The notes below the pieces were generated by a model. It saw nothing but the letters and a program-made list of their open reading frames with translations, searched no databases and was not told where the DNA came from. Positions 54,483 through 64,000 of a stretch of DNA of 64,000 bases are shown here, piece after piece; the first letter of the stretch is position 1, and each line of letters starts with the position of its first letter. This DNA is from Apostichopus japonicus. Taxonomy: Eukaryota; Echinodermata; Holothuroidea; Aspidochirotida; Stichopodidae. A program made the position numbers and the translations under genes. Where the stretch lies: assembly GCF_037975245.1 (NCBI RefSeq), contig NC_092567.1, positions 24,852,876-24,916,875 of the forward strand. The letters are read 5' to 3'.

Positions 54483-55639
54483 ATTTAATATCTGTATACG
54501 TGTCACTTCCCGCTCGTGAGAGAGATCCTGCAGTTAATACAGGACCATCCATTGTAAACACAGCTAGATTAACCTGATGCCTAAGAACATGTTGTAACTC
54601 CCAGATGGAATGATATCATTTTCATAAATCGAAACCATTGTAATACACATTTGGCTGGTTGTGTCTGATCCGTTTAAAGATTATAAGGCAAGTCCCTTCA
54701 TAGAGAGAGACAAACATAAATATATATGATTGTATACTTTGAAAGAAGAGTTTTAGCAACATGCGAAAGTTATTAATATCTCACACTCCATTGCTGTCGA
54801 ACCACTCCAACAAAAGATGCAAACCAATATAGCTTATGGCTAACTGTCGTGTTTTACTAACGATTCAGTTACCATGGTAACGAAAGAAAAACTGAGGTGT
54901 TCTGGAATTTCATTGTCTCTTTCACCACCCGGAGAAGGATTTATATAGTTGTAACTGAAATGAAACGTGATAAAAGTTTAACGGTTAATGAAAAGCGGCA
55001 TAACTGAATATGACGTACTTGAACTTTAACATAAAAGTTACCTCGCTGTCTACGGGTCCCCTTAAAGCAACTTAGAGTAAGTTGACCAAGATATCGATGG
55101 TGTAAGGTAGGGGCCGGAGGTCGTAGGGTGGATGAAAGAATGTTTGATTCTCTAACACAGCCACAATCCACAGCTACCCACGCGCACGCGCACGCACGCG
55201 CATAAACATTCCAACTACAACCTAGACCTATAACAACTAATAGAATGTACGAAACCTTTTATTGGTTCTGCCTCAGACATAAGGAAGACAAAGGCATGCA
55301 TGCATCGAAATTTCGCTGCACCCCAGATGAAATTTTGTCCCTAGAGGCGTCGAGAACTAGATCGGGTCCCTTGTGTCAGCAGGGACTTTGTATTTGCCCT
55401 CTTTACTCTTCCTTTACAGGGGCCTATATCGATATAATGAGGATAAAGTATATATACAATTTCATGTAACCCACATATAACCATGGCCCCCTTCATTTAT
55501 CGGGACCCCTACATAGTTGACTTCGGGCCCGAGACTCATTACTGGGTTTAATGACATTTGTTCGAACCGTATGTACTTAATGATCAGCAATTTACCTAAA
55601 TTTAAGAATTCGTTACATTGAATTACATGTATTTTTTGA

Positions 55640-55864
55640 GATCCTCCTGCAAGCAGGAACTCGCGAAGAAGCCATCATTGGCATATCAAAGCCACAAGCT
55701 GACCGAAGTCAGTCTCTTAGATTCATATTTTAACGTCCATGATTATGAATTGTCAATTGTCAACAACTCTGTAACTGGACGACATATATTAATCTTGGAG
55801 TGACTCGAACTTGGGACCTTACGATTGAAAGGCACCGGCGTTAACCACTGAGCTATAACACTCC
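55640..55864 (-). mobile_element. tRNA-derived SINE, copy with tRNA head
   Basis: Read on the minus strand from 55864 it starts GGAGTGTTATAGCTCAGTGG, with a pol III A box (TAGCTCAGTGG) and then a B box (GTTCGAGTC). The head begins GGAGTG and ends CACTCC, so the tRNA acceptor stem still pairs. A body of about 165 bases follows that is shared with 4535-4700, ending in an A/T-rich tail. Confidence 0.88.
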
Positions 55865-58667
55865 ATACGGTACATTACATTTCATTCGAACTAGAAAATA
55901 AATAAATAACTAAAATGATGTATGTTCACATGCCTACTCAAAGTATATCCTACACACAGACCCGATACCAATTTGTAATGAAGTCAGAGAATTGACATGC
56001 GCATATCTAAAGGAAGATAGGCCTAAGTTAGTTTGAGCATCTCTCAACAAAATTTGATACTATCTCTTTGTGACATCATGTAGCCCTAAATAAACAACAG
56101 GCCTACTGTACATGCGTGGATCCAGGCACCCCCCCCCCCCCCACTCCGACCCACCCTCTTCTTATCTCAACCTTATACAAAAATGCAAATGAATTTTCGC
56201 GCTTTCCATAAAATGTTTGATCCGCCTCTGGTGTATATGCAATATCTCGATTGCGTAGATTTACGAAAAACGTAGCCTACGTGAAACTCGGTTTGCAACA
56301 AATCTTCGCGAAACAGGTGCACATACTAACGGATGAACGATTACGAAAAGAATCGTAAAATTCTCAATTATACAATCTCAGGTAATTCCGTAGTGAAGTG
56401 TAATGGGGAAGTAGAAGCTTTATTAACATGGGACAAGTGAGTAATTGTTATGGAATACCATTGAAGTTGATTTGATGTTGTCAACCAATAACTGAAAGCA
56501 GTGCTACTAATGGGAAAGTGGTGGCGCTACACTACAGGCAGGAAAGGTTGGTAGAGCAATACCGTTGATATCAGTTTATGGTTAACGGTAACAGGGCTAT
56601 ACATTATTTTCAACCAAAGCGATGTATTTAGTTTAATCGTGTTTCGAAAGTAGGAACGGGGAACTGAGTGATGAAGTAAATTCTTCGATAGATTGAAATT
56701 AAACTTATTGGTTAGGTTGCACTACGATTTGTCTAATCCGTCCAGTTGGACTGGTAAATGGTTAAGTGGATTTGCACCTCTACGTCAATGACGTGCGCAA
56801 AATTGGAGTAGGGAGGGGGCATGGCCTCTCCACCTCCGACCGCCAGTCGGGGAAACGGTTCAGTCGGGGGACTTTTGAAAGAATTGGACCAATACTACGG
56901 GTGTGTCCTCCTACCCTCCCTTTTCAGTCGACTACAATAACCAGGCCCTCCTTTAAAAACAATCATGCAAGTTCAGGCTCCTACCAAAATCTGTCAGGGG
57001 AAGTTTTGAATCCCCCTCCCTCCCCCTCTCCCATCCCCCACATTTGAAATCCTGTGCTCGCCACTGATCTACGTAAGAATCGGTGTAAATAACGTGGATT
57101 GCAATCGTGGTGTGTTAGGGGAAAGGGTGGCGTGGGGGGGGGGGGTTGTGAGGAGGTTAGATGTATTCGTAAGAGCAAAGATTTTAACTTAAATGTCCTC
57201 AATTTGATATAAAATAACCCGGTACTTTCCAATATCGAAAGAAGCTGTTTTATCATTGCGTACGGACCAATAAGATTATAGGAGATCACGTGTCTATGCC
57301 CACCTGCGGGAGAGAAGAGTACGTGGTGGTAGGAGAGACTAGTCGAACCAGATTGATTACTTATCCCTGTGGAAAGGAGAGTGGTTGTATAGCGTGGTAG
57401 TAGGAGTAGGGGTTTATGGTTATGGTTTATCTAATACTATATATGATATTCCTTTAACATATGTAGGTTTAATAAAGTTACCTTTTTATTGAGAGGCTAT
57501 ATAGTCACGTATAGACATCGGTTTATTTTCGCAAGTTTGGAAGGATTGCCTGTAGGCCGTTTCAAAGAATTTTGTAGACAGCTATAGTAGATTAACATTG
57601 TGTACATCGGATGAGCTTTGTGGAAAGGTAGGAGATAAAAAAAACCACGACTCCATGATGACGCGACTATGAAACAACCATATCAATTGTATGTTTCTTT
57701 CAGATACCACAGATCGAAATGTGTTACTGCAGGGCGGATCTATTGAGGGAGCGGGCCCGGCCTTATTCTGAAATCTTTGTTGCGATCAAAACATTTTGCT
57801 CAAAAAGTAGGCACATGGTGAAAACATCTAGGACGCTATAAAGGCACGTTGTCATTTCAAGCTTGTTTACCAAAGTTTTCACAGTATAAATTTCCGTTTC
57901 TACCGATATCTGACTCCTCAACCCCTACCGCCCCCCCCCCCTACCCGTCTTACGAGAAATCCTACATCCACGGCATTAGTGAGGACTTCGAGATTAGCCC
58001 ACGATTTGTTATAATTTAGCAAGTTCAGTATGAGACAAAGAAACAATAATTAATCAAATAAAAGCCATCCAAATTACGATAAGATATTCGAAAGAAACTT
58101 TCTTTTGGTTGGAAATTACAAAAACGCAGCGTTTTTACAATTGGTCAAACAAAGGAGCCCCCTCCCAACCCCCCCCCCCCCCAACCCCAAATACATGCGC
58201 AACCCGTCCCTAAATTTTATCATCAAATGAACCATATTTTAGGGAATAATTCATGAAACTTCCGTTCAGTGCGCAATATTTCGTCGGACAGTTTTTATTA
58301 GTAAAATTAATTATTGGACCAAAATTGAGCGAGCCAAAAGTTCTGACTCTTAAAATTATCCCCAGACTTAAAGTAGTGTTCTCTTTACTAATTAAAATGT
58401 CTATAGTGCCACAGATACTCCATATGGTGGAAGTAAAATACTTCTGGAAGATAATTGACCATTATTTGACTTTCTAGCATATTTGTAAGCAATGTTGATG
58501 ACCTTTAAATTAGGAGAGTTAACGATAATCGAAAAGGTGATCCCAACCAACTAAGAAACCTGCTTTAATATGCTAATTATCCACTAATATATATGTTCCA
58601 ACAAGGGCCAAGAAAATTTTAAGTGCCATGGAGGAAAAAAAAAACATGTTCTTTCCTGAAATTGCCT

Positions 58668-58717
58668 AAGTTTTCCTGCACCGTATGTTATTATGCTTAC
58701 ATAGTGCAGGAAAACTT
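58668..58717. repeat. 14-bp perfect hairpin with 22-nt loop
   Basis: AAGTTTTCCTGCAC at 58668-58681 pairs exactly with GTGCAGGAAAACTT at 58704-58717. The stem is shorter than a typical microRNA precursor, although the flanks can extend it imperfectly. It may be the core of a small fold-back element. Confidence 0.4.
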
Positions 58718-61175
58718 TTATGTCTGGGAATGGCTTGGATTGGAGAATGGAACCCGCTCGGGAAAGGTACTTGGAGATAGCATACGCCTATTAAAAGCCC
58801 CATTGACTTACACACTAAATCCCAAAAGTAATGTGGTCTCTTAATTCTAGATAGAAGTTCTCACTAGCTAAACGCTACCCATCACTGGATAGCTGACAAG
58901 TTGGCATTTCATAGCAACATCAATTTTCCGTATCATGACCATGTAGATTTGTTTTGCTATCAGAGCCTGAAGTTTTCGTCACTTGTAAGTTGTAAACAAA
59001 CTTCTTTACTCAGTGTAGTAAACAATTTTCATACGCTGCTCCTGGGAGGCCTGGAGAGGGTCACAAATTGCATCATTTGACCCAATTTTTGCACCACGTG
59101 TACTTCCATTCATGCTCTCCAACATTCAAGCCACACAAAAACCGATCCTGATTGAGATATCAATATAACATGTTCTCCTACTGCTGTTCGGCACTTTTCC
59201 TGAGATAGGAGAACAGTCGGGCGGATTGATATATACTCTAACAGGAGTATGCCACTTTGATAAACGTTTAGCAAATCTAGCATATTTAGGTTGGAAGGGG
59301 GGGGGGGGTGTCTGCATGACGACATGTTATACTTGATCTAATCTCTAAAATGTAAGTCAAGGTCCCGCTCAGTTTATTCCAGTGGTTTAAACGAATGACT
59401 TCTCTTTAATCAGATGGTGAAATAATCTTAAATAACCTTAAAATATCTTTACATAAATCAGGAGGCAAAAAAAATGTCCTTGACCACAGAAAACCAAACA
59501 TCGTGGGAAATGGGAGGGAAAGTTAAAACGCTTCTTTATTCCTCTCCCTTTGTGCAACGTTTAAAAAGAGGTTGAATGGGTGCTAATTGGTTATGGCGGT
59601 AAATAATGTATCAAATGACGTAACCTTTGACCTCAACAGAGAATGTAGGTGAACACATGAACCCCCAAGTGCATTCGATGTATAGATGCGTATTGAATAA
59701 AATATATCATGGGTTAAATTTGTTTAACCTACCCCCAAGCAAATATTATATCTCTATATGTAAATGGATAAACAAAAAAAGAAAGAAAAAACTTTTTTAA
59801 ATTTCCTTTAAGAAAATGGTGTGATCTTTTTTTTATTTTCTTAAAGAAAATCTACTTGTGGGACGATTAAGGAAATCGTCTGAAAATAAAATTAATTGAA
59901 AATAGTCAGTCAACTGCGCATGAGTGACGACTTCAGCCTTATATACGGCATTAGTTTGACTGTTTGATGCAATCATAAAGGTGCAAGGAGGCCAAGGGAA
60001 AGTTTGAGGAGAAAGGGAGGGGGAGGGGTGCAAACTGCAACGATAGGATCATACTAAATGAGAGCGGTGGATTGACCTTTAGTCCTAGATTTCTCTAACA
60101 ATTCGTTAACATGAATCAGTGGTGCCTAAAATATGCTGGAAAGACGAAAAAGGTCACAATACCGAGCTCAAAGTCGTAGTGACACATACGCCTATATTTC
60201 TCAGTCAGTGCCGCCATCTTGAATAATTATTTGTCTTTAATTGACACTTCTTAAAGGCATCCACACTTCCCTCACTCTCTCAGACCTATAATGAGTTCGT
60301 TCTGCTGCTCGTATTCCAGTATATTGTACTCATATATATTATGTATTATATATTATATATAAATATATATATTGTATATTTGTACATTGTTCTCACCTTT
60401 ATGCGTGTACTTGTACTCGGGGTATTATTGTATATCTAGTATACACATAGCTACTAGTACAACATTAAGACGTAGTACTCTCGCTAAGAGCCTTGAACTA
60501 CGCCGTATACTCAAACCAAAGGAAACTCTCCGAGCACTCGGCCTCAACCGTTCGATAATAATGTTATGTTATGTATACTCTATTTTTTGTTGTACAATAT
60601 GTCTGCTTCAGTGTGATAAGAATTGCTATGTGTTCCGGAAAATGATCAAATAGCCGCCAGTGGTCTGCTTCCTCCCCCATCCCCCCCGGGCCCCACCCCA
60701 AGAATAATACTATATTTCATGAAATTGAGAGCAATTATAACATCCTACAAGTTTATGAAACAGAGAAGGAAAATATCCCGAAATCATTATTTTCTGACAT
60801 TCATATGATAGCTGCAGTTTGGATACAGTGACCAATAATTGACTTTCTAGCTTATTTTGAGCCAATACCGGATAAGTAAGTATAAGGAATAATGTTGATT
60901 GTCAGTGGAAAATGCCCCCCCCCCCCCAAGGATCCCAAATCTGGAAACTTTGCATCTTGTAAATTCCTGAACACTCTAAAAATTGAATGATATTTTTAGT
61001 ATCATAAATCAATAAGATTTCACAGTGTTACAATGATGTACATTCCACATAATACTCAATGTTAATCCCATCGAGAGCTTTCAAAAGTCCTCCAATTTCA
61101 CATATAATCATGCAAGCCTCAGTGCGCAGACTATTGAAGACTTATTTATACTCTCTCGATTACGGCATGTATAAT

Positions 61176-61206
61176 CATGGAGCTATAATCTGTTTATAGC
61201 TCCATG
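61176..61206. repeat. Inverted repeat CATGGAGCTATA...TATAGCTCCATG
   Basis: Exact 12-bp arms with a 7-base spacer, using the same arm sequence as the palindrome at 7016-7038 some 54 kb away. Confidence 0.7.
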
Positions 61207-63067
61207 GTATAATAAGCCAATTTCACGTCTTGACTGCGACAATAAATCAATGACCTTCGTAGACTTCTGATTCAATGACCTTCGCATATAGAAATCCTAC
61301 GATAAGCGCAACGCTTCTGTTCAGTGGCGCCAGGTTCAACCTAACATCATCTAACTTAAAGCAACTGCAATCCTATAAAGCGAGTTAATAACTCCGACAA
61401 GCCTAACCGACACAAATAAAGTTGGTAGACAGCATTTCAGTTCGTTGCCAACACCTGGACTTAAATAGAGTTTATTATATAGTATAATTCTAGGACACAC
61501 GAGTCGATGCAGCTGCATGTATTAATATTGTTCTCGAAATGAAGTGCATCTTAACGTTTTCAATCGCTTACCTTATCGGAATTCGAAGATATACATTAAA
61601 TAACTTTTACCCTTTCCCCCTCTAACCTTTCAAGGCGGGGGGAGGGGGGGGGGGCGGTTAAACATTTCTTGTGAATGAAATTCAACCGGATGGACAATGA
61701 ATGATAATCAGTCATTATTAAGCGACACTTTACACCCCCATGGTTAACAACGCACAACCCTGCAGGCCATATCAAACATTTGTATTATCTACCCACATTT
61801 TCGAGTTATATATATATTTGCAGTAAAACTTTGCCCCAGGATATAGTTTGAATTAATATACCTCTGACAAAGGCTGATGAATTAGGCGTCTATTATATTC
61901 TTCATCACCTACGCTATACAGTTTCGCTTGTTACTGCGTTTATTGTATAACCAATTACAGAATTATAAAAGCCCTCTAGTTAGGATAGACCACAAAGGAC
62001 CGTATATTCATCATAGCATAGTCATATTGAATGGTATTATACACACAAAAGATTACCATTATGTCGTCCGCGTTCCCCTTTATGATTTATTATTTAACTT
62101 TCAATATTTGGATCATCAATACTACCCAGTGTTTTTTAAAAAAAAAAAATTATAGTGACTTTTGAAGACTGTTAAAGACTGTTTATTAAAGAGATAAAGA
62201 TATTTCAAGAGTATTTTTAAAATATGAATGCAACGATAATACCGCTAAAAGATTATGGTTTTGGAGATTTGTATTAAGTGTATTCAATCATCGATGACGA
62301 CTGCTCACGGTTTATTTACACATTTTAAATCTAAAAATTTGTCACTTTCATTTTCTTTTTTCAAAAAGAGTTGTTGACTTGTCCAGGTGAAATGAAGTTA
62401 GACGGGGACACCACCAAGTCCAAAGATAGGTTCAGACGACTTTGAATGACCGGAGACACAAAAATAACCGGAAGTAATTCATCATTTGAATTAACTGTGA
62501 CGTCACAAAACCAACAGCCATATATAGTAATTATCATTGCTTTAGTCCAGTATTCTACATACACCATCTGGTTATAATCTGGTTTTTATCACAAGCCTAA
62601 AGGTTGTATTGTTAGTTATAACGGAAATGATGATCGAGATTAAACATAACTACATGAGCACCCGCTGAGGAATGGGGAGGGGGAGGGGGGAGGGGATAAG
62701 GGAGCACGTGCCCATGAAAAAAAGCAGAAATAACCAAAAGCTATGCTCTTTCTCTCTCTAATAACAAAAATACTGGAGAAAGAACCCAGACTGTCGACAC
62801 TCGACATGGAGATGGTTAAACGGTTCAAGTTTGACCGTTAACCGGTTAATTTTGTTATTATTGTGAATAGGTTAATTTTCTGGACGGTTAACCCGGTCAT
62901 CGACAAACGAGAGCTGCTACCCCTTCCCGACTACCCTTAGATTGTATTTGTCTGTGGACGTTCACGCTTAATAATCATGTCGCCCAGTTTTGTCTTTGTA
63001 TAAAGGGACTATCCACGAGACATTAAATTCAGCATCTTTTGTGGCCCTAATACAGGATACTATAGGT

Positions 63068-63494
63068 CAGGGTTGTCCAACCTACGGCCCGCGGGTCACA
63101 GTGCGGCCCGCCGCAAGGTCCCGTCCGGCCCGCCAACCTCATTAATTTTAATGTACTTTTACCCAGGAATTCTTTTTTGATAAATTTCAGAGATCATTAT
63201 ATCTCAATATGAAGATTGTTTTGATACAGATCAGAAGGCTTGTGAAGTGTCATTTCCTGCAATCTGGGGGTCTTTTGGGCGATTTTTTTTCTTGCACGCC
63301 ACGCGCCAACCTACGGTGGCGCTCCGCTTGTATAGTAACTTCATTTCCCATACAGACCCCTAGCGGGGCCACTGAAATTTGCCGCTCTGGCACGAAACCC
63401 TGGATATGCCACAGGAGCTTGTAGGCTCATGCGGCCCCTCCTTTATCATAATCATTCGAGGTGGCCCTCCTCATCAAAAGGTTGGACAACCCTG
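63068..63494. mobile_element. hAT-like MITE with perfect 16-bp inverted ends and exact 8-bp duplication
   Basis: CAGGGTTGTCCAACCT at the left end is perfectly repeated in inverse at the right end. CTATAGGT flanks both sides exactly (63060-63067 and 63495-63502). The left end continues ACGGCCCGCGGG, as in Charlie-type hAT elements. The 427 bases have no transposase. The perfect ends and duplication suggest a young insertion. Confidence 0.93.
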
Positions 63495-63502
63495 CTATAG
63501 GT

Positions 63503-64000
63503 AATTTATTTTGTTTTCTTTAGGCCAACATATATCTGGCCTTTACAGAATATTTTCGAAAAATTCAATTGCGTAAAATAAAGAAAGAAAAAAAGACTAA
63601 AACTAGGACAAAATGACATGAAACTGCGGATGTCCAGACTTTCAACTATTTCTTATTACTTCCCATTCCGGCAAATAGAAACACTTCATTATTCATGAGA
63701 TTCAGAAGAACAAACATATAGCCTATTTATAAACCTATCAGTAAAGATGGTATTCTTCCCCTGTCGTCACATGGTGTTTAGTACTTATATGTTACGCATA
63801 TATAGTGTGCGGAGTATAAGCGTTCCCTTACATCATTTTCACACATCAGGCTTTTTCTTTTTTAGTTTCTCACAAAGTTCAAATGAAAACTTATAGAAAA
63901 TTGCCGAAAGGGGAAAGCATTTGAAGTAAATATACCAAAATTGACTAGAACGAAATATTGTGCTACAAAAATAACAATGTATGTTTGTCGTTTTCCGTCT
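63503..64000. other. AT-rich tail of the window; nothing supported
   Basis: No exon, repeat unit or motif stands out in these last 500 bases. Confidence 0.5.

Larger units (their letters stand above)
49196..55639. other. Repeat-rich flank without supported genes
   Basis: Contains the two pyrimidine tracts, G14 and C13 tracts near 52690 and 52974, and a slightly CpG-richer patch at about 49780-50060 that could be a promoter for a minus-strand gene. No exon is supported. Confidence 0.5.
55865..63067. other. Repeat-rich flank without supported genes
   Basis: AT-rich sequence with G/C homopolymer tracts (near 56131, 57134, 57930, 58170, 59297, 60918, 61640), GC-rich transposon-like ends containing GGCGGATC (near 56113-56235 and 57725), the 58668 hairpin and the 61176 inverted repeat. 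No exon is supported on either strand. Confidence 0.5.

Noticed and set aside
60440-60575. Plus-strand stretch reading TTLRRSTLAKSLELRR...
   Set aside because: It looks slightly protein-like, perhaps a transposon remnant, but is too short to assign and has no flanking signals.
62361-62567. Minus-strand ORF after an acceptor-like GTGACGTCACAG
   Set aside because: No donor, no domain and AT-rich codons; probably chance.

Overview
This window is nuclear DNA from an animal. It is AT-rich and intron-rich, packed with microsatellites, poly(C)/poly(G) tracts, small transposons and a tRNA-derived SINE, and its coding exons are bounded by GT-AG introns. The gene content (harmonin; a secreted Frizzled/Kunitz/Ig protein) and the repeat style suggest a marine invertebrate deuterostome. 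An echinoderm, perhaps a sea cucumber, is my best guess, but nothing in the window proves it. No operons, ribosome binding sites, CRISPR arrays or rRNA genes are present.

Layout. All genes I can support lie on the minus strand, so transcription runs right to left. (1) 492-8043: the 5' part of a harmonin (USH1C)-like gene. Five exons join in frame to give the N-terminal harmonin homology domain and the first PDZ domain; the rest lies beyond base 1. (2) 11655-40405: a complete 15-exon gene that I rebuilt by hand. All 14 introns keep frame and the CDS is 3702 nt (1233 aa plus stop). The product is a secreted mosaic: signal peptide, ten-cysteine Frizzled domain, Kunitz domain with Arg at P1, eleven 9-residue Met/Ser repeats, five I-set Ig domains, nine 6-residue Ser-Pro repeats, and a C-terminal module with two D/N-G-x-G...Cys-Arg motifs. 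I know of no described protein with this architecture, and it is the main finding. (3) 43410-49195: a tentative small gene of unknown function. Two exons look convincing and a first exon is possible; together they would encode 114 aa.

The remainder is introns and intergenic DNA. It holds two hAT-like MITEs with exact 8-bp target-site duplications (31049-31420 and 63068-63494), a tRNA-derived SINE present twice (4535-4700 and 55640-55864), a 3' fragment of a non-LTR retrotransposon (5911-6141), a five-copy GC-tract repeat family of which two copies form the long inverted ends of one element (38324-38859), an array of DR1-like TGACCTTTGACCT motifs in an intron (22800-23400), large (AT)n and tetranucleotide arrays, and a 400-nt polypyrimidine block (on the sense strand) just upstream of a harmonin splice acceptor.

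Functional reading. Harmonin is an intracellular PDZ scaffold of microvilli and stereocilia. The Frizzled-Kunitz-Ig protein should be extracellular. Nothing shows that they act together; adjacency on one strand is the only link. Protein-family statements come from reading the translated exons, not from database searches.
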